Shown one piece after another: positions 54,753 through 63,726 of a stretch of DNA of 64,000 nt. Below the pieces are notes generated by a model, which made no database searches, had not been told where the DNA came from, and saw only the letters and a list, made by a program, of their open reading frames with translations. Position 1 is the first letter of the stretch. Every line of letters begins with the position of its first letter. Origin of the DNA: Sorangium cellulosum So0157-2 (GTDB lineage: Bacteria; Myxococcota_A; Polyangia; Polyangiales; Polyangiaceae); contig NC_021658.1 in NCBI RefSeq assembly GCF_000418325.1, positions 372,001 through 436,000 of the forward strand, in the 5' to 3' direction. Position numbers and translations under genes: made by a program.

Positions 54753-56075
54753 TCAGCAGGCCGGCGCGGCGAGGCTCGCGGCCGCGGGCGCGAGCGCTTC
54801 CGGGGCGCCGCGGCGCTGCTGGTGCAGCTGCTGGTAGATGCGGGCGAGCGTGTCGCCCACCACGCTCCAGTCGTACCTGCTCTGGACGAGCGCCCGGCCG
54901 GCCGCGCAAAGGCGCGCCCTGAGCGCCGGATCGGCGTCGAGCTCGAGGAGCGCGCCGCCGATCGCCTCGGGGCTCCGGGTGATGAGCGCGTGCTCGCGGT
55001 CGCGCAGCGCGAGCCCCTCCGCGCCGAGCTCGGTGGAGACGACGGGCACGCCGGCCGCGAGCGCCTCCAGGATCTTCAGCCGCGACCCGCCCCCGATGCG
55101 CAGCGGCACCACGGACGCGAGCGCGTCGGCATAGTAGGGCCGCACGTCGGGCACGGTCCCGGTCACCTCCACGCCGGGCAGCGCGCCGAGCGCGCGCACC
55201 TCCGGCCCTGGGTTCCTGCCGACCACGGTGAGGCGCCACGCGGGCCGCGCGGCGCGGATGGCGGGCCAGAGATCGCGCGCGAAGGCGACGATCGCCTGCG
55301 CGTTCGGGCGATAATCCATCGAGCCGACGAAGACGATGCGGCGGCGCGGCCCGGACGCAGCGCCGCCCGCGCCCGCGAATTCGTCCACGTGGACGCCGTT
55401 GTCGACGGCGAAGGCGCGCAGGCCGGGGCGGAGCGCGAGCAGCTTCTGGCGATCCCGCTCGCTGACCGTGAGGTGCGCGTCGAACTGCTCCAGCACCTTG
55501 CGCTCGAACCCGGCGAGCTGCGACGCCAGCGCGAACGCCGCGAGCCCGCGGAGGCGATCGGGCGCGTTCTTGCTGTAGCGGGAGAGCACCTCCGACTCGA
55601 TGTTGTGCCAGTCGCAGAGGAGCAGAGGCCGGTTGCGCGCCGCGCGCAGCAAGGGCAGATACCCGGCGAGGTGGACGCTCTCGACCTGCACGGCGTCGAA
55701 CTGGCCTTCGTCGAGGACGCGCGCGAGCTCCTGGCGCATGGCGCTCGTCGTGTAATTGAGGACGACGAGCGGCAGCGGCCCCACGGCGCCGCGCAGGATC
55801 TTGCCCAGGGAGTTCGGCTTCTCCTGCGTGAGGGTGAGCACCTGATCGGTGATCTGCGCGATATCGTTCATCGGCTGCGGGGCGGGGCCGGCCGCGCCCA
55901 TCCGCGCCCGCCCGTTACGGACGGCGCCGTCGTCGGCGAAGCTCAGGTACGTCACCCGCGCGAACCGCGAGAGCTGCCGGACGAAATGCCAGTTGCGTAG
56001 CTTGGCCCCGGTGTCGAGCGGCCAGCAGGCGCGAGGCGCAAAATAGAGAATACGCATCTGTCGCATCGAGGACAT
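54753..56075 (-). CDS. glycosyltransferase (GT4-like)
   Basis: The start at ATG 56075 has GGAGG five bases upstream and gives 440 residues, opening MSSMRQMRILYFAPRACWPLDTGAKLRNWHFVRQLS. This is the N-terminus of glycosyltransferases often seen in exopolysaccharide loci (sugar-PEP-CTERM-like type). RIVFVGSMDYRPNAQAIVAF, VTGTVPDVRPYYADALASVVPLRIGGGSRLKILEALAAGVPVVSTELGAEGL is the C-terminal donor-binding block. Third glycosyltransferase of the patch. There is no membrane anchor; it should act at the inner face of the membrane. Confidence 0.87.
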   Translation of the reverse strand: MSSMRQMRILYFAPRACWPLDTGAKLRNWHFVRQLSRFARVTYLSFADDGAVRNGRARMGAAGPAPQPMNDIAQITDQVLTLTQEKPNSLGKILRGAVGPLPLVVLNYTTSAMRQELARVLDEGQFDAVQVESVHLAGYLPLLRAARNRPLLLCDWHNIESEVLSRYSKNAPDRLRGLAAFALASQLAGFERKVLEQFDAHLTVSERDRQKLLALRPGLRAFAVDNGVHVDEFAGAGGAASGPRRRIVFVGSMDYRPNAQAIVAFARDLWPAIRAARPAWRLTVVGRNPGPEVRALGALPGVEVTGTVPDVRPYYADALASVVPLRIGGGSRLKILEALAAGVPVVSTELGAEGLALRDREHALITRSPEAIGGALLELDADPALRARLCAAGRALVQSRYDWSVVGDTLARIYQQLHQQRRGAPEALAPAAASLAAPAC

Positions 56076-56601
56076 AGACACCTCCAGCTCGCGCGGACGT
56101 GCAGGCAGGTTGCACCGATGCCTCACGCGTCGCGCGGCACGTTCAGGGCGATGAGCGATCCGAGCCTCCGGCGCCGGCCCGGTGATGGGATTGCATGGCT
56201 GACGCCCGAAGAGCGGCGACCATGACCTGGAAAGGTACCATGGCTCTCTGGCGCAATGTAAAGAAATCAGTGCGAGGCGGCGCGCGTGAGCGTCACGAGC
56301 GTCACGAGCGTCACGAGCGTTCATTGCGGCGGACGGAGGCGGCGGCGCACCACGGGAGGCGCGCGCGGAAGCGCCCTGCTTTTATCGATTTCGTGAACCC
56401 TTCCGGCGCGATGCGCTCGTCGAGACGATGCGGGCTATCGCTGGGCGAGCCCGCCTTTCCTCCAGGGCTGGAATCGCCCGGACGTCCATCTCCAGCCCGC
56501 GGCGCGTCCCTCGGAGTCGACCCTGCCTTCGGTGCCGGCAGGGAATCGCCCTTCCGGGGAGGAGCGACCGCGATAACGCACAAGAATGGTATGCCTGGAC
56601 G
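56076..56601. other. 526-bp intergenic region with a 9-bp tandem repeat
   Basis: No gene is supported. GAGCGTCAC is repeated about 3.7 times at 56288-56320. Promoters for the glycosyltransferase (minus strand) and the acetyltransferase gene (plus strand) must lie here. Confidence 0.45.
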
Positions 56602-57399
56602 ATGCATGAGCCCAGCGTGAGCCGGGTGGTCGCCGAGCTGCTCGCCCTCGGCGTGAGGCCGGGCGGCGTCCTCCTCGTCCACACGTCGTTCAGGGCGGTG
56701 CGTCCGATCGAGGGCGGGCCGCTCGGGTTGATCCGCGCCCTGCGCGCCGCGCTCGGGGACGACGGCACGCTCGTCATGCCGACGATGACCGACGGACGGA
56801 GCGTGTTCGATCCCCGGTCCACGCCGACCAGCGGCATGGGGATCACCGCCGAGACGTTCTGGAGGCAGCCGGGCGTGCTGCGCAGCGGCCACCCTGGCGG
56901 CTCCTTCGCCGCCGCCGGCCCCTTCGCCGAGCGCATCTGCGCGCCGCAGCCGCTGTCGCCACCGCACGGGCCGGACAGCCCCCCGGGCCGCGTCCACGAG
57001 CTCGGAGGCCAGGTGCTGCTGCTCGGCGTCACGCACGCCGAGAACACGACCCTCCACGTCGCGGAGGCCATCGCGCGGGTCCCCTATTCGGTCGCGCACC
57101 CGTGCGTGATCGAGGTCGACGGCGTGGCCCGGACCGCGATGATTCACGAGACAGATCATTGCTGCCGGCGGTTCGGGCTCGCCGATGGCTGGTTGCGCGA
57201 ACGGGGGCTACAGCAGGAAGGAAGGGTGGGCCGCGCCCACGCGCGCGTGTGTGCTTCACGCGATCTCGTCGCCGTGGCGGTCGAGCACCTCGCGAAAAGC
57301 CCGCTCGTGTTCCTCTGCCCGCCCGACGAGGGCTGCGACGAGTGCGACGCGGCGCGCGCCAGCGTGCCGGCCGGCGGGGCCCGCAGAGAGCATGCATGA
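56602..57399 (+). CDS. AAC(3)-type antibiotic N-acetyltransferase family protein
   Basis: Start chosen at MHEPSVSRVVAELLALGV (56602), giving 265 residues. Family segments are GVRPGGVLLVHTSFRAVRPIEGGPLGLIRALRAALGDDGTLVMPTM, MGITAETFWRQPGVLRSGHPGGSFAAAGP and VLLLGVTHAENTTLHVAE. AAC(3) enzymes transfer acetyl from acetyl-CoA to the 3-amino group of aminoglycosides; distant homologues occur in non-resistance roles, e.g. with GCN5-like partners. The C-terminus (CPPDEGCDECDAARASVPA) carries three Cys, unusual for the family. Whether it confers resistance is open. Confidence 0.85.
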   Translation: MHEPSVSRVVAELLALGVRPGGVLLVHTSFRAVRPIEGGPLGLIRALRAALGDDGTLVMPTMTDGRSVFDPRSTPTSGMGITAETFWRQPGVLRSGHPGGSFAAAGPFAERICAPQPLSPPHGPDSPPGRVHELGGQVLLLGVTHAENTTLHVAEAIARVPYSVAHPCVIEVDGVARTAMIHETDHCCRRFGLADGWLRERGLQQEGRVGRAHARVCASRDLVAVAVEHLAKSPLVFLCPPDEGCDECDAARASVPAGGARREHA

Positions 57400-57746
57400 T
57401 GGCCGGCCGGCTCCGGCGCGGCGCTGGGGCCCTCGCCAGCGCCGCCACCTCGCTGGACAGCTTTAGTTAGCCTTACTAACTATTGCGGTGACGCTCGCTG
57501 ACCACCACGCTGCGGCTCGCGCGCTCCGGGCCATCTGCGGCTCGCGCGCTCCGGGCGCGGCGCTGCAATGCGTACCGGAAGAACGCGCCGGTCCGCCGCC
57601 ACGACTTCGTCTGGGGGACTTCGTCTAGAGATCGAGCGCCAGCGTCAGGCGCATGGCAGGCCCTCTCCACGCGAACGCGGTCGTCCGCGCCGGCTCCCAG
57701 CCAGCGGCGCCCGGATCGCCCGTGACTTAACCGGTTTAGCACCGGC
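57400..57746. other. 347-bp convergent region with an AT-rich dyad
   Basis: The region lies between the 3' ends of the acetyltransferase and alpha/beta hydrolase genes. TAGTTAGCCTTACTAACTA (57464-57482) is a 7-bp inverted repeat with a 5-base centre, striking in such GC-rich DNA. It resembles DtxR/IdeR metalloregulator boxes but has no gene start nearby. Three codon-like fragments around 57560-57610 look like degraded coding sequence but cannot be identified. GACTTAACCGGT lies at 57724-57735. Confidence 0.4.
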
Positions 57747-58442
57747 TCAGCTCGCCGCGACGATGTCGCGCACGAGCGCGACCACGTCGTCCGGCCGCGA
57801 CAGGAACGGAGAGTGGCCCGTGTCGAGGCGCCGCACCTGCCGCGCGCGCTGCGACATCGCCTCCTGCGCGAACACCGGGATGGCGTTGTCGCGCTCGCAG
57901 ATCACGTACGTGGACGGCAGCTCCTGCCAGGCGGCGGCGGTCAGCGGCTGCACGAACGAAGCCCTGGCCTGCAGCAGCAGGGCCGCTTCCGCCGCGGCCG
58001 CGACCTCGTCCGCGCAGTCGTTGTAGAAGATGTCCCGCGCGCCCGCGGGCCGCAGCGTCAGGCCGTCGGCGGAGGTGATGCACCACGGCGGCTCCTTGCC
58101 GCCGATCGACGAGAGCAGCGACTCCCCCGGGCCGAGCTGGAACGCGCACAGGTAGACGAGGTGGGCGACCTTGCCCGTGCGGGCCGCCACCTCGGTGACC
58201 GGCAGCCCGCCGTACGAGTGCGCGACCACGACGGCCTTGCCCGGAACCTCGGCCAGCGCCGCGCGCACCGCCTCGACGTCCGCCGCGAGGCCGCCCAGCC
58301 GAGCCGCGTCCGGCCCGGCGCTCGGCAGCGCAGGCGCGCGGACGTCGAGCCCGGCCCCGAGCAACCGGCACGCGACCTGAGACCAGCACGCCGGGCTGTG
58401 CCAGGCGCCGTGGACGAGTACGACCGAATCGACCTTGCTCAT
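57747..58442 (-). CDS. alpha/beta hydrolase (salicylate-esterase/EstC-like)
   Basis: The 231-residue product opens SVVLVHGAWHSPACWSQVACRLL, with the oxyanion HGAW typical of plant-type methyl-ester esterases and bacterial EstC. Nucleophile elbow: VVAHSYGGLP (Ser about 95). The acid and His come from ERDNAIPVF and DTGHSPFLSRPDDV. Small size and lack of a signal peptide point to a cytosolic esterase or lactonase. Divergent from the IclR gene (200 bases between), so shared regulation is possible. Confidence 0.87.
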   Translation of the reverse strand: MSKVDSVVLVHGAWHSPACWSQVACRLLGAGLDVRAPALPSAGPDAARLGGLAADVEAVRAALAEVPGKAVVVAHSYGGLPVTEVAARTGKVAHLVYLCAFQLGPGESLLSSIGGKEPPWCITSADGLTLRPAGARDIFYNDCADEVAAAAEAALLLQARASFVQPLTAAAWQELPSTYVICERDNAIPVFAQEAMSQRARQVRRLDTGHSPFLSRPDDVVALVRDIVAAS

Positions 58443-58621
58443 GAGCTCCTCGCCTCCGCGGCTCTCGACGTTGTCTCGACGTTAAGCGAACGGACGCTAT
58501 CCGAGGCCCTCCAGCGACACCAGCGAGCGCTTCGCCCGCTCTCCGGCGCCCGAGCCGGCGACGCCACGGCGCCCGACCGGCGCGCCCTGGACGGCGGCCC
58601 GGGAACGGAGTAGATCAAATA

Positions 58622-58638
58622 TCGGAACTGGATTCCGA
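58622..58638. promoter_or_regulatory. candidate IclR operator overlapping the iclR-type gene start
   Basis: TCGGAACTGGATTCCGA is a perfect 6-bp inverted repeat with a 5-base centre, ending three bases before the ATG at 58642. IclR-family regulators typically bind GGAA..TTCC-like palindromes, so autoregulation is likely. Confidence 0.5.
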
Positions 58639-58641
58639 ATA

Positions 58642-59355
58642 ATGGAACGGTCTGGGACGGTCGACAAGGCGGTGCGCGCCCTGGAGGCGCTGCGCGAGGG
58701 CGGCGGCAGCGCCTCGCTGGCGGAGCTCGCGGCGCGCCTCGGCATGCCCAAGGCGACGCTGCACCGGCTGCTCGCGTCGCTCGCCGCGCACGCGCTCGTC
58801 GAGCAGGACGGGGAGGGGCGCTACCGGCTCGGCGTCGGCCTCATCCGCCTCGGGCTCGGGGCGCAGGGGCTCGACCCCGTCGCGCGCGTGGCCAAGCCGG
58901 AGCTCGAGCGGGCGGCGCGCGCCTTCGGCGAGACGTTCTTCCTCGTCGCCGCCCGCGCGGGGCGGCTCGTCGTGCTCGACAAGGCCGAGGGCACGGGGCT
59001 CCTGCGCGCGGCGCCGACCGTCGGGGCCGAGGTCCCGGTCGACGTCACCGCGAGCGGACGGCTCTACCTCGCGCACGCGCCGGAGCTCGTGGGCGCGCAG
59101 GGCGCGGGCCCCGCCGCCGAGCGCGCCGCGCAGCGCGCCGCGAAGCGCGGCTACGACGTCAACGAGGGCGAGTGGATCGACGGGCTGACCGTCATCGCCG
59201 CCCCGGTGCTCGCGCGCGGCGGCCTGCACGGCTGCATCGCCTGCGCCGCCGCCGCCCAGAGCCTGCGCGGCGAGCGACGCGACGCCGCGGCGCAACACAC
59301 GCGCGACGCCGCCGAGCGCGTCGCGCGCGCTCTCGAGGGGGACAGCAGGAGGTGA
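58642..59355 (+). CDS. IclR-family transcriptional regulator
   Basis: The 237-residue protein has an N-terminal winged HTH (SASLAELAARLGMPKATLHRLLASLAAHALVEQDGEGRYRLG) and the IclR effector domain (FFLVAARAGRLVVLDKAEGT, VPVDVTASGRLYLAHAP, INEG-like NEGEWIDGLTVIAAPVLARGG). The stop overlaps the AGGAGG site of the aminotransferase gene, so the two are co-transcribed. There is no ribosome site for its own ATG, but a palindromic operator lies just before it. Confidence 0.9.
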   Translation: MERSGTVDKAVRALEALREGGGSASLAELAARLGMPKATLHRLLASLAAHALVEQDGEGRYRLGVGLIRLGLGAQGLDPVARVAKPELERAARAFGETFFLVAARAGRLVVLDKAEGTGLLRAAPTVGAEVPVDVTASGRLYLAHAPELVGAQGAGPAAERAAQRAAKRGYDVNEGEWIDGLTVIAAPVLARGGLHGCIACAAAAQSLRGERRDAAAQHTRDAAERVARALEGDSRR

Positions 59356-59360
59356 ACGTC

Positions 59361-60251
59361 ATGAAGACATGGATCGATGGGCGAATCGTCGACGCGAAGG
59401 ACGCGACCGTGAACGTGACCGATCACGGGCTGCTCTACGGCGACGGCATCTTCGAGGGCATCCGCGTCGCGGCGGGGCGGCTCTTCCGGATCGACCGCCA
59501 CCTCGCGCGGCTCGAGGCCGGCGCGAAGGCGCTCGGCATCGCGCTGCCGCGCCCGATCGAGGGGCTCCGCGCGATCGTCGAGGAGACCGCGCGCGCCCAC
59601 GCCGCGCGCGAGGCCTACGTCCGCCTCGTGGTGACGCGCGGCGTGGGCCCGCTCGGCGTCGACCCGACCACCTGCGAGCGGCCGGGGCTGTTCTGCATCG
59701 TGGGATCGATCCGCCTCTTCGACGACGAGCAGCGGCGGCGCGGCCTCGAGCTCATCACGTCGAGCCACCGCCGGCCGGACGCCGACGCGCTCGACATGCG
59801 GATCAAGAGCCTGAACTACCTCGGCTCCGCCCTCGCCAAGCTCGAGGCCAGGCAGCGCGGCGCCGACGACGCGCTGCTCCTGAACGCCCGCGGCCACGTG
59901 GCCGAGGCCTCCGTGGCCAACGTGTTCGCGCTCCGCGGCGACGTGCTCGCGACGCCGCCCGCCACCGACGGGTGCCTCGAGGGCATCAACCGCGCGGCCG
60001 TGATGGAGCTCGCGCGCAGCATCGGCCTCACCGTGGTGGAGCGCTCGCTCGGGCGGCTCGACTTCTTCGCCGCCGACGAGGCGTTCCTGACCGGCACCGG
60101 CGCCGGCGTGATCGCGATGCGGAGCCTCGACGGGCGCACGATCGGCCGCGGCGAGCGCGGACCCGTCACCGCCCGGCTGACCGCGCTGCACCGGCAGCTC
60201 GCCGAGCGCGAGGGCGTCGAGCTCATCGCCGCGCCCGGCGCCCCTACCTGA
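59361..60251 (+). CDS. class IV branched-chain-type aminotransferase (IlvE/DAAT family)
   Basis: The ATG at 59361, eight bases after AGGAGG, gives 296 residues. Residues match the fold-type IV aminotransferases: WIDGRIVDAKDATVNVTDHGLLYGDGIFEGIR, with catalytic Lys149 in MRIKSLNYLGSALAK, GHVAEASVANVFAL and EAFLTGTGAGV. It transfers amino groups between branched-chain amino acids (or D-amino acids) and 2-oxo acids with PLP. Coupling to an IclR regulator suggests a catabolic or specialised role rather than the main biosynthetic IlvE. Confidence 0.9.
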   Translation: MKTWIDGRIVDAKDATVNVTDHGLLYGDGIFEGIRVAAGRLFRIDRHLARLEAGAKALGIALPRPIEGLRAIVEETARAHAAREAYVRLVVTRGVGPLGVDPTTCERPGLFCIVGSIRLFDDEQRRRGLELITSSHRRPDADALDMRIKSLNYLGSALAKLEARQRGADDALLLNARGHVAEASVANVFALRGDVLATPPATDGCLEGINRAAVMELARSIGLTVVERSLGRLDFFAADEAFLTGTGAGVIAMRSLDGRTIGRGERGPVTARLTALHRQLAEREGVELIAAPGAPT

Positions 60252-60380
60252 ACGGACAAGCAGAGGGAAGGGGAAAACGACTTAACCGGTCCACAGCGCG
60301 CTCTCCGCCTCGCCGGCCCCGCCTCCGGGCGACAGGGTCGCGGCGGGCGCGGCGCGCGCGGCAGGTCGAACGAGGGCGCG

Positions 60381-61301
60381 TCAGCTGTCGCGGGCGATCT
60401 CCGCGAAGATCCCTCGCAGCCAGATGTGCGCCGGGTCCTTCGCCTGCCGCTCGTGCCACACCTGATCCAGCGAGAACCCGCCGAGCTCCACGGGCGGCTT
60501 CATGATGCGCAGCGCCTCCATCTCGGCGAACACGCGCGCGATGCGCGCCGGCACGGTCAGCACGAGATCCGTCTGCGCGACGATGTGGGCCGCCACGAGG
60601 AAGTGGGGGATCTGCAGCGCCACGCGGCGCGAGAGCCCCCGCTCGGCCAGGACCTCGTCCACCCGGCCGCCGCCGTCGCCGCGCGGGCTGATGAGCGCGT
60701 GCGGCAAGCTCGTGTAGGTCTTGATGTTGAGCTTGCTGCCCACCACGGGGTGATTCTTCCTCACCACGCACATGTAGTGCTCCTCGATGAGCCTTTGCCG
60801 GTAGAACCCCGCGGGCACGGTGGGGAGCAGGCCGATGGCCAGGTCGACCTTCCCGGTCTCCATGGAGCTCCACATGTCGCTGTCGTAGGGGCGCGCGATG
60901 AGATCGACGAACGGCGCGTCGGTGAAGAGCTTTTGCACGAGCCGGGGCAGCAGGATGAGCTCCACGTAATCGACCGTGGCGACCGCGAACGAGCGGCGCG
61001 CCGTCGCCGGATCGAAGCGGGGGCGGCGCGCGACGGTCGCCTCGATCTGGGCGAGGGCCTCGCGGATGGGGCCGATGAGCTCCTGCGCGCGCGGCGTCGG
61101 GATCATCCCCCGCGGCGTGCGCACCAGGATGGGGTCGTCGATCAACGTGCGAAGCCGCCCGAGGGCGTGGCTCATGGCCGACTGGCTCAGCCCGACGCGC
61201 GCCGCCGCGCGCGTGACGCTCCCCTCCGCCAGGAGGGCGTCGAAGACGACGAGCAGGTTCAGATCGATCGAGGCAAGATGCACGGAATGCATGTGGCCCA
61301 T
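60381..61301 (-). CDS. LysR-family regulator (nod-box type)
   Basis: Start placed at MGHMHSVHLASIDLNLL (61301), giving 306 residues; an ATG nine bases later is equally possible. The NodD/NahR-like opening SIDLNLLVVFDALLAEGSVTRAAARVGLSQSAMSHALGRLR and the effector-domain blocks (FAVATVDYVELILLPRL, YMCVVRKNHPV) are clear. Such regulators often govern aromatic catabolism. A GACCG-GAA-CGGTC dyad lies at 61354-61366, about 55 bases upstream, a candidate own operator. Convergent with the aminotransferase gene. Confidence 0.9.
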   Translation of the reverse strand: MGHMHSVHLASIDLNLLVVFDALLAEGSVTRAAARVGLSQSAMSHALGRLRTLIDDPILVRTPRGMIPTPRAQELIGPIREALAQIEATVARRPRFDPATARRSFAVATVDYVELILLPRLVQKLFTDAPFVDLIARPYDSDMWSSMETGKVDLAIGLLPTVPAGFYRQRLIEEHYMCVVRKNHPVVGSKLNIKTYTSLPHALISPRGDGGGRVDEVLAERGLSRRVALQIPHFLVAAHIVAQTDLVLTVPARIARVFAEMEALRIMKPPVELGGFSLDQVWHERQAKDPAHIWLRGIFAEIARDS

Positions 61302-61942
61302 GCTACTAATGAGTTGGAGGGGCGCCACCGGCCGGTCTAGACGTTCTCCGTTGGACCGGAACGGTCGCAGACCCCGCCGAGGGAGCGGTCGGAGGGACGC
61401 CGCCGGTCGTCACGCCCATGTCTCGCTTCGATCCCCCGAGCACGCCCGCGGAGCCTGGCTTCCGGCCCCTCCTCGCGCCCGATCCGCCCGTGATCGCAAC
61501 CCTGTTGCAGATCGAGCCGCCGGTGCGTACCGTCTCGAGGTCGTCTGTGGTAGGTCATGATGTAGTCGGAATCGTGCTGCGAGCGCCGGTGAAGGTTGAT
61601 GTGCCTGGCCTGGTCCGCTAAGTAGTCGCCCCCTAAGATCGCCCTGGCGCCGGCCCCGCGCGGCTCACCTGACCGCGGGGCGGCTAGCGTGCCCTTGCCG
61701 CCCGGGAGCGGATCGGGGGTCTCCGGTACGCCGCGAGGGCGGCATGGGTGACCGAGAGAGGCAGGCCACCTCGTCTACGGCTGAGCCCGCATGGCCGGCC
61801 CGGGTCGCGCCGACGGCCGCCGCTCGCCGAGCCGGTTTCCACCGCGTTTCCCCGGTGCTGCACGCGCGGTCGACGCGCAGCACCCATGTGCGTCGCGTTT
61901 CGGCAGCTGTACGGAACAACGGTCACAGGAAGAGAGAGCGCT
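61302..61942. other. 641-bp divergent intergenic region
   Basis: No gene is supported. It contains the dyad at 61354-61366 near the LysR start and should contain the promoter of the second di-heme lipoprotein (61943). Nothing else was recognised. Confidence 0.4.
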
Positions 61943-63508
61943 ATGCCAAGTTCGAATTGGGGTTCCTTGTTCGTCGCTCCGCTCGTCGCCGTCACCCTCC
62001 TCGCCTCGTGCGCCCCTCGCGCGCCGGAGGACGAGCGTCACGCCGGCGTGTCGAGCGCGCTCACCGCCGAGGACAGGATCGCTGCTTGCGAACAGGACCC
62101 CCGCGTGGTCGCCGGGCTCGTGAGCAGGGAAATTTGCGCAGGCGCTGACATCTTCTTTCGCGAAACTTTCGAGGGCAACGGCCGGACTTGCGGGTCCTGT
62201 CATCCTGTCGAAAACAACTTCACGATTGACTTTCCCTTCATCGACGCTCTCCTCGATATCAACCCTTTTGACCCGCTGTTCGTCTACGAGGAAGACGCCG
62301 CGCTGACCGACCTCGAGACGTACGAGCTGAAGACGAACGGCCTGATTCGCGAGAACATCGACGGCTTCGACGATCTCGACGGCAAGTACGTGATGCGCGG
62401 GGTCCAGCACACGCTCTCGCTGGCGACGACCATCGCGCCGGACCCGGCGCAGGAGGGGGAGGGCATGCCGCTCCAGCGCACGGGCTGGTCGGGCGACGGC
62501 GCCCCGGGCAGCGGCTCGCTGCGCGACTTCCTCACCGGGGCGGTCACCCAGCACCTGCCGAAGGATCTCAGCCGTGAGCCGGGGGTCTCGTTCCGGCTCC
62601 CCACCGAGCAGGAGCTCGACCTCACCCTGGCCTACCAGCTGAGCCTGGGGCGGACGAACGAGCTCGACCTCACGCGGGTGAAGCTCACCGACCCCGAGGC
62701 GAACGAGGGGCGGCTGGCGTTCCTGGATCCGCAGCGGGGCCGCTGCAACGTGTGCCACTCCAACGCGGGCGCGAACCACCTGGACACGGGGCGGAACCGC
62801 AACCTGGACACGGGGGCCCGGAAGGCGCCGGGGACCGGCAGCTCCCCGGGGGCGTTCGACGGCGGGTTCGGGGGCGTCGGGCTCCCGGCGCCCAACATCG
62901 ACGTCCTCGGCCGCAATATCCTCGACGGGTACGGCGACGGCACGTTCAACACCCCGCCCATCATCGAGGCCGTGGACACGCCGCCGTTCTTCCACTCGAA
63001 CGCCTTCGGGAACGACATCGAGGCCGCGGTCTCTTTCTACACCAGGGAGGACTTCAAGGGCTCGCCGGCTGGCCGGGAGCTGGAGGCGCGGTTCGGCACC
63101 CCGATCCAGTTCCCCGACGCCGACATCGTCACGATGGGGCGCTTGCTCCGCGTCCTGAACGCCGCGTTCAACCTCGACCTCGCGAAGCAGCGCCTGCAGG
63201 CCGCCCGGACGCTCGCGCGCCAGTTCCACGACACCCGCGACGACGTCCAGAAGCGCCTGATGGAGCTGGCCGAGGTCGAGATCGACGACGCGACGCAGGT
63301 CCTCAGCGTCGCCGGCACGCCGCTGCACCCGGTCTCGCGGTACCGCCTCCGGCAGGCGAAGACCGAGATCGCGGCGGGCCTCTCGGCGGCAGGATGGTCG
63401 GCGCGCGAGAGCCGGATCTCGATCGCGCTCCTGCGCGTCCAGAATGCGCGCGACGAGTTCGGCTCGAACATCACCTACCGGCTCGGCCAGGGCAACCTCA
63501 TGTACTAG
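61943..63508 (+). CDS. di-heme c-type cytochrome lipoprotein, paralogue of the one at 13275
   Basis: Start chosen at ATG 61943 (GGAAGAGAGAG upstream), giving 521 residues with lipobox LASC (Cys23). Heme motifs are CGSCH (83-87) and CNVCH (268-272). It matches the 13275 protein closely around CEQDPRVVAGLVSREICAGA, ETFEGNGRTCGSCHPVENN, QLSLGRTNELDL, RGRCNVCHSNAGAN and the C-terminal LGQGNLMY. The main differences are an acidic insertion after the first heme and the Gly-rich loop before the TPPFFHSN segment. Peroxidase-like di-heme electron transfer at the cell surface is the inferred role. Confidence 0.87.
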   Translation: MPSSNWGSLFVAPLVAVTLLASCAPRAPEDERHAGVSSALTAEDRIAACEQDPRVVAGLVSREICAGADIFFRETFEGNGRTCGSCHPVENNFTIDFPFIDALLDINPFDPLFVYEEDAALTDLETYELKTNGLIRENIDGFDDLDGKYVMRGVQHTLSLATTIAPDPAQEGEGMPLQRTGWSGDGAPGSGSLRDFLTGAVTQHLPKDLSREPGVSFRLPTEQELDLTLAYQLSLGRTNELDLTRVKLTDPEANEGRLAFLDPQRGRCNVCHSNAGANHLDTGRNRNLDTGARKAPGTGSSPGAFDGGFGGVGLPAPNIDVLGRNILDGYGDGTFNTPPIIEAVDTPPFFHSNAFGNDIEAAVSFYTREDFKGSPAGRELEARFGTPIQFPDADIVTMGRLLRVLNAAFNLDLAKQRLQAARTLARQFHDTRDDVQKRLMELAEVEIDDATQVLSVAGTPLHPVSRYRLRQAKTEIAAGLSAAGWSARESRISIALLRVQNARDEFGSNITYRLGQGNLMY

Positions 63509-63726
63509 CGGCGCCCCGGCGAAGGAGACCACGACCGCCAGGCCGCCGAGGCTGCCGAGAGGCGAGCTCTCTCGGACATCCTGGCGTCCTTGGCAGCCCG
63601 GCGATCCTCCCACGTTCGCCGCTGCACAAGCGCCGCCGCTCCGCGCGCGTCAGCCGCTGGCCAACGCCGCGCGAGCCGGTAGGTTACGGGCCCCGGCGCG
63701 GCCGGTCTGCCAGGTGCCCTGCTCTG

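Noticed and set aside
56602..57399. Proven aminoglycoside resistance gene
   Set aside because: Family membership is clear but many chromosomal homologues lack this activity; only the family name is claimed.
57540..57620. IS-transposase remnant
   Set aside because: A few residues look like a broken integrase segment, but too little remains and no inverted repeats were found.
61775..63613. 612-residue minus-strand frame opposite the second di-heme gene
   Set aside because: Composition is that of a GC shadow; the plus strand carries both heme motifs and a lipoprotein leader.
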